Positions 9,545-20,173 are shown, counted from the first letter of the stretch. The stretch: DNA of 64,000 bases from Schlesneria sp. DSM 10557 (GCF_041860085.1 NZ_CP124747.1:992001-1056000); one strand, 5' to 3'. Notes: a model not told the origin generated them from the sequence alone. Made by a program: numbers and translations.

Positions 9545-10155
9545 TGCCAATTTCTCTCTGTCTAAATCGAAAATTTCGTCTTCCAAGGCTTTAGAACTTT
9601 CCCATGGGAATTTGTCGTCCCAGCGCCTACCTTGGGAATTCTGCGGCTCCCCACTTTCCGTTCCTGGCTGCCCCCTCGGTATTGACCAATTCGGTATTGA
9701 TCTACGGAACGGCGGTACAGAAACGGATCCTCGTAATCGATGTATTCGGCAATTCCGATTTGAGGCATTCAGCCATTATTCACCTGAATTGTGAAAACGC
9801 TGAGACGAACCGACGAAGCCTCAAACCCTTTCACCGTGGTAATCCAGACCACGCAGTTTGAATTGTGAATCTGCATGGTCTGTATGGATGAATCAAAGTG
9901 ATTATGCCATTTTTGCTGGTTTCCCTTTCCTTCAGAGGCGATTGCGGTGACATGGCAGGCCCGAACTTTTGAGAAGTCACATTTTGTTGCAGGCTCTGAG
10001 GATTTACTGCCGAAGGAAGGGACACTAGAATGCGGACCCGCAGCAGCGATCAGCTGACCGCGGGCGATCCCGGAAGATCCTCTGGTGACGCAGGTGTCTC
10101 ACTTGCTCTGCCAGTAGAACAGACTTCTCAGGATCTGCCGTCGCATCAACGAGAT
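9545..10155. other. Intergenic region, no gene seen
   Basis: About 610 bases between the cysteine-rich protein gene and tRNA-Arg. Short frames on both strands lack ribosome sites or recognisable protein character. It should hold the promoters of both neighbours, but none is clear. Confidence 0.5.
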
Positions 10156-10229
<74 letters not shown>

Positions 10230-10386
10230 CTTTTTCTTTTCTCGAGGACTTCTTCCTCGACGGCCGCCTGAATCGTTTGGCGGATCCTCGTGCCCAACCG
10301 CGGACGTGTCTAATCGACACAATGTCGGTGGTCGGCGGGAGCCAACTCTTTTGGCACGACACACACCTTCCTGGTCGAATCCGTTA

Positions 10387-10416
10387 TTGCAGGTGCTTCT
10401 CCCAACCCCATACAAT
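10387..10416 (+). promoter_or_regulatory. Possible sigma-70 promoter for the SPFH operon
   Basis: TTGCAG (10387-10392), an 18-base spacer and TACAAT (10411-10416), 83 bases before the first SPFH start. Four to five of six bases match in each hexamer. Confidence 0.4.
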
Positions 10417-10498
10417 CCGGATCTTATCTATTTTAACAGACTCCGCATCAGCATCCTTCCTGATCGCAGGCTTGCTCATTGAATCATTCGGAAACGGT

Positions 10499-11575
10499 AT
10501 GGAATCAGTCTCGACATCCCTCGCCCACTCCGCAGGAATAGACCTCATCGGGAAGTGGCGATGGTTTACTGCGGTGATGGCGGTCCTCGTTCTGCCGACG
10601 ATGATCATCTTTGTGGATGAGACAGAAATTGCGATTGCAGAACGGTTTGGCCGCATAACAGCGGTCTATGATCAGCCGTCCCAAAGTGGCCTGCATTTCA
10701 AGCTGCCATGGCCCGTGGAAAAGGTCCGTCGCTTCGATCGGCGGCTTCAATTATTGACTCCGGCGGGCCGTGAGGCATTCACTCGTGACCGCAAGAACGT
10801 CGTAGTCGAAGCGTATCTGTGCTGGAAAATTGCTGAGGGTCAGTCCAAGTCGATTCTCGACCGCCCGGTCGTGCGTTTCTTCCAGGGATTGGGGAGCGTA
10901 GAAGTCGCCGAATCCCGACTGGCCAGTCGCCTTCAGTCCATCCTCACCGAGCAAATTGGACGAAGCGAGCTTTCAGAACTGCTGAAAGCGGCCCATTCCG
11001 AGGCAGGTCCCGCTGACGGACCGAGCCCCCTTGAGCAAATCGCCGCCAAGATCCGGCGTGAGTTTGAACAGCGCGCCGATGAAGACAAGTCACTCAGCGA
11101 TCGACTGGGTATTGAAGTTGTCGACATTCGAATCCGACGGTTGAATCTGCCCACGGGTAACATGCAGGCGGTCTTCGAACGGATGCGCAGTGAACGACAG
11201 AAAATCGCAGAACGATATCGCAGCGCGGGTCTGGCAGAAAACCGGATGATCCGAAGTCAGGCAGACCGGCAGTCCAGTGAACTGATCGCGCGAGCCAATG
11301 CCGATGCCGAACGCATCCGCGGTGAAGGTGAAGCCCTTGCGATTCATATCCTGAATGAGGCACACGCGAAGGATCCGGAGTTCGCATCCCTGCTGCAGAC
11401 ACTGGAATCGTACCAGCAAATCCTCAATGACAAGACGACGCTGATTCTTTCCGGCACGAATAGTTTCCTGAAACTGCTGATGGAAGGCCTTCCACCGCAG
11501 GCCTCGGAACCGACAAAAATGCCCGTCCACGCGGATGCACAACACCCCGATAATGTCCGGGGAGCCGACCAATGA
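10499..11575 (+). CDS. SPFH/Band 7 protein, HflC-like
   Basis: 358 residues from the ATG at 10499. A longer frame from 10277 runs through tRNA-flanking sequence and is not credible. One membrane segment (about residues 20-40) is followed by an SPFH domain: AIAERFGRI, then GLHFKLPWPVEKVRRFDRR, the usual opening of HflK/HflC-type proteins. After it come a charged helical stretch with ERMRSERQKIAERYRSAG and an Ala/Glu-rich coiled coil carrying the HflC-style ADAERIRGEGEA segment. In E. coli HflK and HflC form a large cage around FtsH with the SPFH domain in the periplasm. It is first in an operon; its stop overlaps the next start (ATGA). Confidence 0.87.
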   Translation: MESVSTSLAHSAGIDLIGKWRWFTAVMAVLVLPTMIIFVDETEIAIAERFGRITAVYDQPSQSGLHFKLPWPVEKVRRFDRRLQLLTPAGREAFTRDRKNVVVEAYLCWKIAEGQSKSILDRPVVRFFQGLGSVEVAESRLASRLQSILTEQIGRSELSELLKAAHSEAGPADGPSPLEQIAAKIRREFEQRADEDKSLSDRLGIEVVDIRIRRLNLPTGNMQAVFERMRSERQKIAERYRSAGLAENRMIRSQADRQSSELIARANADAERIRGEGEALAIHILNEAHAKDPEFASLLQTLESYQQILNDKTTLILSGTNSFLKLLMEGLPPQASEPTKMPVHADAQHPDNVRGADQ

Positions 11576-12519
11576 AGAAGAGATACTGGCTCGGCATTGC
11601 TCTGGCAGTCTACTTTCTGAGCGGGTTCTTTGTGATTCCCGCAAATCAGAAAGGAGTCGTCCGCAGGTTTGGCCGTGTTCATCCCACGCTTCGATCGAGT
11701 GGACTCAACTTTGACCTCCCCTGGCCATTCACCAGGGTTGACCGTGTTAACTTCAACGAAGTGCGAACCCTGACACTGGGAGAGATCGAAGCGGATCCGA
11801 ACTTCCTGGTGGTGGCTCCCTCGGCACGACCTTCGACTTTTCTGACCGGCGATAAGAACCTTCTGCTGCTGACCATCACCGTTCATTATCGTGTCTCGGA
11901 AGAGCACGTGGTGAACTGGCTCTATGGGTCCGACTCGGTCGTACGTCGGCTTCAACTCGTTGTCGAATCTGCGACGACGGACCTGGTATCACGTTGCGGG
12001 GTCGATTTTGTCCACACGCAAGGACTTGCGGAACTTAATAATCATCTCCTTCGTGACGTTCGCCAGACCGTCGAGAAACTCAGACTCGGCTGTAGCGTCG
12101 AACAAGTTTCGATTGACCGGGCAGAACCACCATCCCGAGCAAAGGCGGAATTCCTGGATGTGTCCAACGCACGAGCGGACATGGCTCGTTCAATCCACGA
12201 AGCGAGAGCCTACGCAGAACAGAAGCTGGCGGAATCACAAGCCGACGCCCGAAAGATCCTCGATGACGCTGAGCAAGTCCGTCACCGACAATCGTCGGCG
12301 GCCCGAGGTTCCGCCGACCGCTTTGAAACGCTGGTAGCTCAGATCCATCGTGATGCCCAAGCCAGCGGGCGTTCCTACGATGAGGCAAAGCGTCTCGTGA
12401 TGGAACGAATGACAAACGAAACACTGCGACAGGTCCTCGGAAAAGCCAGCAAGAAATATGTCCTGAATGCAGGAACGCCGTTCGACCTCATGTTTCCCGC
12501 AGCAAAGGGGAACCCGTGA
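11572..12519 (+). CDS. SPFH/Band 7 protein, HflK-like
   Basis: 315 residues. The start overlaps the upstream stop by four bases (ATGA), a sign of translational coupling. An N-terminal membrane segment is followed by NQKGVVRRFGR and GLNFDLPWPFTRVDRV, the SPFH signature. The loop about residues 70-90 has an insertion before LLLLTITVHYRVS. The helical C-terminal half ends without the long Gly-rich tail of E. coli HflK. It should pair with the preceding HflC-like protein, and the third SPFH module of the operon lies in the next gene. Confidence 0.86.
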   Translation: MKKRYWLGIALAVYFLSGFFVIPANQKGVVRRFGRVHPTLRSSGLNFDLPWPFTRVDRVNFNEVRTLTLGEIEADPNFLVVAPSARPSTFLTGDKNLLLLTITVHYRVSEEHVVNWLYGSDSVVRRLQLVVESATTDLVSRCGVDFVHTQGLAELNNHLLRDVRQTVEKLRLGCSVEQVSIDRAEPPSRAKAEFLDVSNARADMARSIHEARAYAEQKLAESQADARKILDDAEQVRHRQSSAARGSADRFETLVAQIHRDAQASGRSYDEAKRLVMERMTNETLRQVLGKASKKYVLNAGTPFDLMFPAAKGNP

Positions 12520-12599
12520 ACTGAAGCGAGATTCGTCACCGTCACCTGCCGGGAAATTCCTTTCCCGTGAGACTTAAACCGTAGCTCGATATTGATGCC

Positions 12600-15500
12600 A
12601 TGCACTACATCCCTGAATCCACTTGTGAGATGCTCCGGAGCGATCCCGGCTCGACGGACGAGACCGCGTCGAGCTTTCATTACCAGGCAGCCCCCCTGTA
12701 CGTACTGACGGCAATCGTGGCGGGGCTGGTTGGCGCAGACTGGATCCTTTCCTGGTCGTGGCAGGGACCTGTTCCCCCATCCGGTGCGGCATCGCTATTC
12801 GGGTACCGACTGGCGCTGCTGGGAGCGATTCTGGGGGGCGCCAGAATCCTCTATCACACGCTGGATGGACTGTTGTCGGGGCGTGTCGGAGCCGATCTGG
12901 CGCTGACGATTGCCTGCCTGGCCGCCATTCTCCTCGGAGAACACCAGACCGCAGGACTCGTCGTACTGATCTCACTGATTGGCGAGAGTATCGAAGGCTA
13001 TACCATTGACCGCGCCCGCTGGGCCGTCCGACAGACGTATGCACTCTGGCCCGACATTGTCCACCGCAATCATGAGGGAAGGGAGGAAGATATCCCCCTT
13101 GACCAGGTGAAGGTCGGAGACTCGATCATTGTACGCCCGGGCGAGCGTGTCCCTGTGGACGGCAGAGTGGTCGCAGGCCGGTCTGTCGTCGACCAAAGCC
13201 CATTCACCGGAGAAAGTCTGCCGGTGGACAAGAATCCAGGCGACCGAGTGCTCGCTGGGACCTTTAACCAGATCGGTGCGCTGACGGTCATCGCGGAAAC
13301 AGTGGGACAGAACACCGCACTCGCGCGCGTCTCACAACTCGTTCGCACGTCGGTGGCTCAGAAAGGGGAACTGGAACGAATCGCGGATCGACTGGCGCGG
13401 TGGTTCGTTCCAGTCGTCCTCGTTGCGGCACTCCTCACTCTGGTTGGCTGGCGAGTGGCTCATGGAACTTGGCGCAGCGGTTATCTGCCCGCTCTCGGAG
13501 TCCTGGTCGTTGCTTGTCCCTGCCCGTTGATCCTTGCCACCCCCTGCGCTGTCATGGCCTCCCTCGCCTGGCTCGCACGCCGAGGGATCGTCGTCAAGGG
13601 CTCAACGGCTCTGGAACGACTTGCGACGGTCGACACCTTCGTCTTCGACAAGACGGGGACATTGACCCAGGGGACGCTCACACTGGGATCCGTCATTCCT
13701 ACGACGGGACTTGCTCCTGACGAGATTATTCGCATCGCCGCAATTGCTGAGCGGAACAGCGAGCATCCCATCGCCCGCACGATTGTGAAGGGAGCTGAAC
13801 AACGCGGCCTGACAATTCCCATGCCGCTCGAGTTTGAGTCACTCGCCGGTGCGGGTGTGATCGCCACAATCGCCGCTGACGCCACCCATCAGCCCCCACC
13901 AGTGATGGATTCACTCAAGGAAACATCCCCGCACGAGGGAGACCTTTCCACCATCGTCGTAGGGAACCGGCGAGCCCTCGACGCTGGTGAGATCGAATTC
14001 TCAACAGACGCGGCCGTGCTGCTTAAAGAACTGGAAAAAGCAGGGGAATCTCCGCAAGTCGTGGCTCTAGATGGAGCCGTCATCGGGATCCTCGGCATAC
14101 GGGAAACGATCCGGTCTGAGTCACAGTCAGTGCTACGTGAACTGCGTGAGCTGGGAACGAAACAGTTCGCACTGCTGACAGGAGACCGTCCGCAGCCTGC
14201 GGATGCAGTCGTCAGCACGATTGGCAATATTGATTACGTTGCCACCGAACAACTTCCGGCGGATAAAGCCCGCTGGATTAAGACCGCGAAGCAGGCAGGC
14301 AGAAAAGTCGTCATGGTGGGAGATGGCGTTAACGATGCTCCAGCGCTCGCCGCCGCAGACGTCGGTATCGCATTAGGAACCGCCGGCGGTGATCTGGCCG
14401 CCGCAGCAGGTGACCTGATCCTGTTAGGTGATCCGCTTAGACCTCTGCCAGGACTGATTCGTTTGTCCCGGGCACTGGTGCAGAATATCTGGCAGAGCAT
14501 CCTGCTCTTTGCATTCGGTTTGAATGGACTGGGAGTTTTGGTCTGTTCATTCGGATGGCTCGATCCGATCGGCGGGGCGATCTTTCATGAAATTTCGTCC
14601 CTGGCCGTTATGGCCAACGCCATGCGTCTGCTCTGGTTCGAAGCGGACGCTTCCTCGCTATCCGCACGATTCATCAATCGGATACTCACAGGAGCAGACT
14701 GGATCGTCGCCAACGCTTCCCCCTCGGCATGGGTCTTCTGGATCATCGCGAGGTGGCGGATGGGACTCAAACTCGCCATGGCGATTTTGCTGGCATTCTG
14801 GCTCGTTTCCGGCGTGATCATCATCAATGAAAATGAACAAGCGGTGGTGACACGATTCGGCCGCTTACAGGAACAGTTGCCCGCGGGACTCTATTGGAAA
14901 TGGCCGTGGCCTCTGGAAAAAATTGTCAGGGTCAATTCCGGCGCGATTCGTAGCGTCGCCGTCGGTTACCGCCAGCCCCCGACTTCAGTACAGACTGCTG
15001 GCAGGGTTGAGGGAACCACGCCAACCGCAGGGGGCGACCCATCGGTGCCGCGTCGAAGCCTGTTCCAGCTCTCCTCTCGACAACCAGACGCATCCTTCTG
15101 GAAACAGGATCAACCAACGGTTGAGTGGACCAGCGGTCACGAAAACCGCGCAGACGAGGCACTGACCGAAGAGTCAATCTTGTTGACGGCGGATGAAGTC
15201 CCCGTTGAACTCATGGCCGAAGTACAGTACCGGATCAATGACCTGAAGCAGTATCTGTTTTCAGGCAGCCTGCAACCCGACAGCGTCGTTCGGACAGTGA
15301 CAGAGGGAGTGTTGCGTGAAGTCGCTGCGACCGCGTCACTGGATAGCCTTCTCACAGAACAGCGCGCGGTGCTGGAGCGCAGATCACTCGCGACTTTGCG
15401 TGAGCGATTGGAATCTTATCACCTCGGACTCGAGATCGTTGACCTCCAATGGCTGGACGTCCACCCGCCCCAGGCCGTTGTTCCTGCCTACCGTCAGGCT

Positions 15501-16019
15501 GCTGATGCCCTGGAAGACCGTGAGCTACTGATCAATGAGGCCGAGGCCTACGCTTCACGAACACTTTACGCTGCGATGGGCGAACGAGCCTTCCAGAAGT
15601 TGCAACAGACGGTTTCCGAAAAGGAAGAGAAATCCAGTTCGTCCCAAAGCCGATTCGACTGGAAGCTGACTGATCCATTGTGGCAGGAACTCACTCAGCC
15701 CGATTCCCGGGGAGAAGCCTGGCTCTCTGGAGCCTGTGCAGGAATCCTTCTCGAAGGTCAATCCGCCGCGGTCGGGTTCGAACAATCGGCGACGGGCATG
15801 TCCCAACGATTCGATCTCCTGTTCCAAGAGTTCGCTCGGAATCCGGAGCCGACCCGACGACAGCTCTATTGGACAACACTCACGAAGGTACTCTCCCAGC
15901 GTCCGCTGACGATTGTCGATCCCAAGGCGGCCGGAAAACAGCAATTGTGGCTGGGAGGGAGCAGCCCTGTATTCCCCGTGCCGAGAGAAAACCCTCCTGG
16001 AGCAGAACCCTCATTTTAG
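12600..16019 (+). CDS. P1B-type metal-transporting ATPase fused to an SPFH/HflK-like domain
   Basis: 1139 residues in one uninterrupted frame. Residues 1-about 690 are a complete P1B ATPase core. The actuator loop TGES is at 203-206, the membrane metal motif CPC at 306-308, the phosphorylated Asp350 lies in [13 protein letters not shown] is at 387-390, and the hinge GDGVNDAP has Asp575. Eight membrane segments fit the P1B plan. No N-terminal HMA metal-binding domain is present. Residues 721-1139 begin with a ninth membrane segment, then an SPFH module: [35 protein letters not shown], and an HflK-style helical tail. An even count of ATPase segments plus one puts the SPFH domain outside, the side where HflK/HflC lie. 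It is third in the operon, 80 bases after the HflK-like gene. The transported metal is unknown; the membrane segment 8 pattern [15 protein letters not shown] is not a standard subgroup signature that I know. Confidence 0.9.
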   Translation: MHYIPESTCEMLRSDPGSTDETASSFHYQAAPLYVLTAIVAGLVGADWILSWSWQGPVPPSGAASLFGYRLALLGAILGGARILYHTLDGLLSGRVGADLALTIACLAAILLGEHQTAGLVVLISLIGESIEGYTIDRARWAVRQTYALWPDIVHRNHEGREEDIPLDQVKVGDSIIVRPGERVPVDGRVVAGRSVVDQSPFTGESLPVDKNPGDRVLAGTFNQIGALTVIAETVGQNTALARVSQLVRTSVAQKGELERIADRLARWFVPVVLVAALLTLVGWRVAHGTWRSGYLPALGVLVVACPCPLILATPCAVMASLAWLARRGIVVKGSTALERLATVDTFVFDKTGTLTQGTLTLGSVIPTTGLAPDEIIRIAAIAERNSEHPIARTIVKGAEQRGLTIPMPLEFESLAGAGVIATIAADATHQPPPVMDSLKETSPHEGDLSTIVVGNRRALDAGEIEFSTDAAVLLKELEKAGESPQVVALDGAVIGILGIRETIRSESQSVLRELRELGTKQFALLTGDRPQPADAVVSTIGNIDYVATEQLPADKARWIKTAKQAGRKVVMVGDGVNDAPALAAADVGIALGTAGGDLAAAAGDLILLGDPLRPLPGLIRLSRALVQNIWQSILLFAFGLNGLGVLVCSFGWLDPIGGAIFHEISSLAVMANAMRLLWFEADASSLSARFINRILTGADWIVANASPSAWVFWIIARWRMGLKLAMAILLAFWLVSGVIIINENEQAVVTRFGRLQEQLPAGLYWKWPWPLEKIVRVNSGAIRSVAVGYRQPPTSVQTAGRVEGTTPTAGGDPSVPRRSLFQLSSRQPDASFWKQDQPTVEWTSGHENRADEALTEESILLTADEVPVELMAEVQYRINDLKQYLFSGSLQPDSVVRTVTEGVLREVAATASLDSLLTEQRAVLERRSLATLRERLESYHLGLEIVDLQWLDVHPPQAVVPAYRQAADALEDRELLINEAEAYASRTLYAAMGERAFQKLQQTVSEKEEKSSSSQSRFDWKLTDPLWQELTQPDSRGEAWLSGACAGILLEGQSAAVGFEQSATGMSQRFDLLFQEFARNPEPTRRQLYWTTLTKVLSQRPLTIVDPKAAGKQQLWLGGSSPVFPVPRENPPGAEPSF

Positions 16020-16106
16020 GTCCGGTTTCCACTTGGAGTTCAGCCACGAAACTGTCACATTAGTCAACGTTGATGTTTATCGCATTCCCCATTGTGAGTC
16101 TCGCCA

Positions 16107-17576
16107 ATGCAATTCAGTGTGCCCCTGAATCAACGTGGATCCCGCTACGAGATAAGTCGGCGCAATGCAATTCAGTTCTGCGGAAGTGCCGTTGGACTGA
16201 ACCTGGCAGGACTCATTCAGGCACAGGTGGGACAGTTGCTCGCCGGCACGAGTATGGACGAGATGTCGTCAACATCTGTCAAGCCGCTGAAATCCTGCAT
16301 CATTGTGTTCTATTACGGCGGCCCAAGCCATCTCGACACTTATGACCTCAAGCCGCATGCACCAGCGGACATTCGGGGCGAGTTTCAGCCGATCGCCACA
16401 ACTGTCCCTGGCCTGTTTGTGAGTGAACATCTGCCGCGAATGTCGCGCGTGATGCACAAAGTCGCCATCATCCGCAGCATGCACCACAATAACAGACTGC
16501 ATGATTCGGCATCGACAGAAGCATTGACGGGGCGCCCTTCACCGAACGGCGATCGTGAAGAGTTCGCCCCCATCAGTCAGTTCTACCCCTGTTTTGGTTC
16601 GGCACTGAGCTACCTTCGACAAAACCTGAGCATCCAGATCCCCCACGTCGCACTTCCCTTTGTCTTCCACAATGTCATTGATACCCCTTGTCAGGGAGGG
16701 GGCTTCCTCGGGACAAAGTTTGATCCGCTTCAGATCTCAGTGGACGTGGAATCAAACAGCTATCGAGCAGGAGCACTGTCACTTCCCGAAGGTCACACGA
16801 GAGCGCTGCTCACCGACCGGCGACGTCTACTCGAGACATTAGAACTCGCAGGAACAACCAGTCGGTCCACGCCTGTAGGGGAACAGTGGAAGATGTTCTG
16901 CGACAGAGCGTATCAACTGCTGGAATCTGAGACGCTGCGCCGAGCGTTGGATCTCTCGGTGGAGTCGCCTCAGATGCGCGATCGCTATGGTTTCGGTCCT
17001 GCACCACTCACCGTGGGCGAAGGAGGCGGCGGTGGCAATGGTGCGGAACTGGGTGTCGCCCGGGAAATGCGTGGTCAGAACCTGCTGCTCGCCCGCCGCA
17101 TGGTCGAAGCAGGCGTTCCCTTCGTGAATGTCTATGACTTCCGTCAGCAAGGGCAGAATTGGGACTCTCATTTTAAAAACTTCAACCAGCATAAGACCCA
17201 TTTATTACCTCTGGCAGATCAAAGCCTCTGTGCCCTGATCGAAGACCTCGACGATCGAGGTTTACTGGATACGACTCTCGTCGTTGCGATGGGGGAATTC
17301 GGACGAACACCCAAAATCAACGCGGACGGAGGCCGAGACCACTGGCCCGACTGCTATTCCCTCCTTCTGGCAGGTGGCGGAATACGAGGAGGTACCGTGT
17401 ATGGGGCCAGTGACTCGCTGGGTGCATTTCCGGCGAGTGATCCCGTCACCCCCGCGGACCTCGCAGCAACCATCTACTGGCGATTTGGCCTGAATCCGGA
17501 AACAGAACTCCATGACCTGACGGGACGCCCAAACCGACTTGCCGAAGGCCGCCCCATTACATCTTTATTCAGCTAG
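16107..17576 (+). CDS. DUF1501 protein with twin-arginine leader
   Basis: 489 residues. The leader has SRRNAIQFCGSAVGLNLAGL, a twin-arginine motif and hydrophobic stretch. DUF1501 hallmarks follow: VFYYGGPSHLDTYDLKP near residue 70, MSRVMHKVAIIRSMHH, and a C-terminal VVAMGEFGRTPKIN...GRDHWPDCYS, which resembles the metal site of the alkaline phosphatase/sulfatase fold. These proteins are abundant in planctomycetes, usually beside DUF1553/DUF1549 cytochrome-type partners; none is here. Role unknown, probably exported and folded before export. An ATG at 16107 is the only start that leaves the leader near the N-terminus. Confidence 0.88.
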   Translation: MQFSVPLNQRGSRYEISRRNAIQFCGSAVGLNLAGLIQAQVGQLLAGTSMDEMSSTSVKPLKSCIIVFYYGGPSHLDTYDLKPHAPADIRGEFQPIATTVPGLFVSEHLPRMSRVMHKVAIIRSMHHNNRLHDSASTEALTGRPSPNGDREEFAPISQFYPCFGSALSYLRQNLSIQIPHVALPFVFHNVIDTPCQGGGFLGTKFDPLQISVDVESNSYRAGALSLPEGHTRALLTDRRRLLETLELAGTTSRSTPVGEQWKMFCDRAYQLLESETLRRALDLSVESPQMRDRYGFGPAPLTVGEGGGGGNGAELGVAREMRGQNLLLARRMVEAGVPFVNVYDFRQQGQNWDSHFKNFNQHKTHLLPLADQSLCALIEDLDDRGLLDTTLVVAMGEFGRTPKINADGGRDHWPDCYSLLLAGGGIRGGTVYGASDSLGAFPASDPVTPADLAATIYWRFGLNPETELHDLTGRPNRLAEGRPITSLFS

Positions 17577-18082
17577 GATATCGTCTGCCTGCTTGCGGGT
17601 CCTGATGATCAAAAACTTGAGCATATGAACGTTTGGAGACTGTTAACGGGTACTGTCAAAGAGACCGGGGAAGGGGTTCTGGACGAATTCTGTCAGCGGG
17701 CCGACGGACTGGACCGGTTGACCTGATGCCACAGAGAGTGGACACCCGGAGCGACGATCAGAACTTCCGTTCCCGTCCGCTGACACGAGCCAGAATCAAC
17801 CCGCGTTCAATCAACCACCGTAATTTTCCGCCGTCCGGTCTTTTTACGCCACTCGGAGGTGCCGGTCTGGCGCATCGAAATCTTGACCAGATCGTTACGA
17901 TATTGTCGAACACGCTGTCTACGTTTTGATCGAGTCGACCCGATCGGGTTCCGCGATGGAGAACTTTGCAGACATCAAGGTCTGAACTGAATCCGCCAGC
18001 GTCTTGCATAGCAGCGCTATCAGCATTCACGAAATGGATTCCGCACGCAGTTCGTGTGGCGATTTACCGAGGATTGGTCAAC
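17577..18082. other. Intergenic region, no gene seen
   Basis: About 500 bases between the DUF1501 gene and the pseudo-HtrA gene. An in-frame extension of the downstream gene back to 17966 exists, but it lacks a ribosome site and would precede the signal peptide by over 60 residues. Confidence 0.5.
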
Positions 18083-20173
18083 GTGAACACATCATTACTG
18101 GCAATCACCACGTGTCACAGGGGGAATTCTGCCTGTTTTTCGCGGCTCGGCCCGAAGTTTATGCTGCTCGCCCTCTGGGGATTCTTCGCTATCACTGCAA
18201 ACCTGATCGCTGCGGAGGAATCGCTGGAATCATTGGAAGAGACTGCATTCAAACAGGCAGCCGCTCTCGCTGCCCCCAGCATTGTCCGGATCGAGACCGT
18301 CGGGGGACTCGAGCAGCTTGAAGATATGCTGCTGGGAAATGGGCCTACGTCAGGTGTCGTCGTTTCTGCAGATGGTTACATCATCTCCAGCTCATTCAAT
18401 TTTGTCTCGAAGCCCAGTTCTATCCTGGTGACGCTTCCCGACGGACGCCGCGTCGCTGCCCAACAGGTTGCCAATGACCGTTCAAAACTACTGACGCTGC
18501 TGAAGGTCGACGCAGAGGGCCTGACTCCCGCAAAAGCCGCCCCCAAGAATCAGATGAAAGTTGGCCAATGGGCACTCGCGTTGGGCCGAACCCTGGACAA
18601 TTCCTCTCCTAACCTTTCAGTGGGAATCATCAGCGCGCTGAACCGCGTCTGGGGGAAGGCGATTCAGACCGATGCCAAGACTTCGCCGGTCAACTACGGC
18701 GGTGCATTGGTGGACGTTCAGGGGCAGATTCTGGGAGTGATCGCACCACTCTCGCCGATGGGAGGGGGTGAAGCGGCAGGTGTCGAATGGTACGACGGAG
18801 GAATCGGATTCGCGATTCCCCTCGAAGATGTTTACCAATCCCTTGATCGGCTGAAGCAGGGAAGCGACCTGTTACCGGGCCTCATGGGTATCACCTTCGC
18901 GGGAGGACAGGCATTGAATGTTCCCGTCATCGTCGATCGTGTCCGGTACAACTCACCGGCCCAGAAGGCGGGGCTGAAAACGAATGACCGTATCATCGCC
19001 GCAGACGGTGAAAAGACCGATCGAGTCGCACAGTTCAAGCACCTGATGGGACGAAAATACGCCGGAGACACCGTCAAAGTGGTCGTGGTTCGAGGGGAAA
19101 CCGAGGTACCTATCGAGATTGATCTCGTTGGTCAGCTTGTTCCCTACGAAGTCCCCTTTCTGGGAATTTTGCCAGTCCGACAGGCAGAAAACCTGGATGC
19201 TTCGCAAGCGGGAGTCAGCGTCCGCTTTGTCTTCGCCGACAGCCCGGCACACCTAGCGGGACTAACACCCGGTGATCGAATTACGAAGATAAACGACGTC
19301 GATGTACAACAGGCGCGCCAACTGGCAGACCTGATCGGAAGGAATCGCTCCGGTGAACACGTCAAAGTGACGTATACCCGCAGCGGGACAGAATCGTCGG
19401 TCGATGTGACACTGGGTTCGCTGCCGGAATCCGTCGTTGATGAGCTCGCCACCGAATTGATTTTGGGACCTGCCTCGCCGGAAGCGGAGCCCGCAGATCC
19501 ATCGGAAGCCAAACCAGACGCCAATGTCGAAAAGAAACCGGAAGTCCTACCGAAAACTGGCAAATTCACTGCGACGCTGGAAGGTAACGATCATGATTAT
19601 TGGGCTTACGTTCCGGAGAACTACGTAGCGGGCCACCCTTATGGTCTCGTCGTCTGGGTTCACCCGATGGGAGATCCCATGGAAGCGACCGTTTACAAGA
19701 TGTGGAAGACGATCTGTGATCGTCGCGGCCTGATCCTGATCGCACCCAAATCAGAAAAGGTCGCTGGGTGGCAACCCGGTGAAGCAGAGTTTATTCGCGC
19801 CTTGATCGCCCATTTCCGGGAAAAGTATACGATCGACCCCAGTCGGATCGTGCTCCATTCGTTTGGTTCGGGGTCAGGAATGGCCTGGCTGGTAGGAACA
19901 AAGTACAGAGACCTCATTCGCGGCGTGGTCGTCGCGGATGCCCCATTGCTCGGAAGATTATCCGATAACGAACCGGACTATCGTCAGCAGTTTTTCTTCC
20001 TTTGTGGCGAAGACGACAAAGTCCTCTCCAAGGTGAAAGCTTCCGTCGACGGAATGCGAAAATTGAAGTTTCCCGTCTCTTTTACCCTGTTGAAGGGCGT
20101 TGGAGCGAAATATCCCGAAGAACATGCCGTAGAGGAGATTGGTCGTTGGGTCGACGCACTGGATCGGATATAG
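18083..20173 (+). CDS. Secreted pseudo-HtrA (dead trypsin fold) with two PDZ domains and a C-terminal alpha/beta hydrolase
   Basis: 696 residues from GTG at 18083, which has AGGA nine bases upstream; ATG at 18161 is an alternative that leaves a shorter leader. The hydrophobic stretch MLLALWGFFAITANLIAAE is the export signal. An HtrA-like trypsin fold follows, but its triad is absent. The usual NNHVV site reads SSFNFV, the Asp site reads RSKLLTLLKV, and GNSGG reads VNYGGA. Two PDZ domains come next (GLMGITFAGG..., then FLGILPVRQAEN...), each with NSPAQKAGLKTNDRI- or DSPAHLAGLTPGDRI-type loops. A Glu/Pro-rich linker leads to a hydrolase domain with the nucleophile elbow GSGSG in HSFGSGSGMAW and YVPENY...VVWVHPMGD ahead of it, as in secreted esterases. 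The hydrolase is probably the working part and the rest a binding platform. Confidence 0.82.
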   Translation: MNTSLLAITTCHRGNSACFSRLGPKFMLLALWGFFAITANLIAAEESLESLEETAFKQAAALAAPSIVRIETVGGLEQLEDMLLGNGPTSGVVVSADGYIISSSFNFVSKPSSILVTLPDGRRVAAQQVANDRSKLLTLLKVDAEGLTPAKAAPKNQMKVGQWALALGRTLDNSSPNLSVGIISALNRVWGKAIQTDAKTSPVNYGGALVDVQGQILGVIAPLSPMGGGEAAGVEWYDGGIGFAIPLEDVYQSLDRLKQGSDLLPGLMGITFAGGQALNVPVIVDRVRYNSPAQKAGLKTNDRIIAADGEKTDRVAQFKHLMGRKYAGDTVKVVVVRGETEVPIEIDLVGQLVPYEVPFLGILPVRQAENLDASQAGVSVRFVFADSPAHLAGLTPGDRITKINDVDVQQARQLADLIGRNRSGEHVKVTYTRSGTESSVDVTLGSLPESVVDELATELILGPASPEAEPADPSEAKPDANVEKKPEVLPKTGKFTATLEGNDHDYWAYVPENYVAGHPYGLVVWVHPMGDPMEATVYKMWKTICDRRGLILIAPKSEKVAGWQPGEAEFIRALIAHFREKYTIDPSRIVLHSFGSGSGMAWLVGTKYRDLIRGVVVADAPLLGRLSDNEPDYRQQFFFLCGEDDKVLSKVKASVDGMRKLKFPVSFTLLKGVGAKYPEEHAVEEIGRWVDALDRI

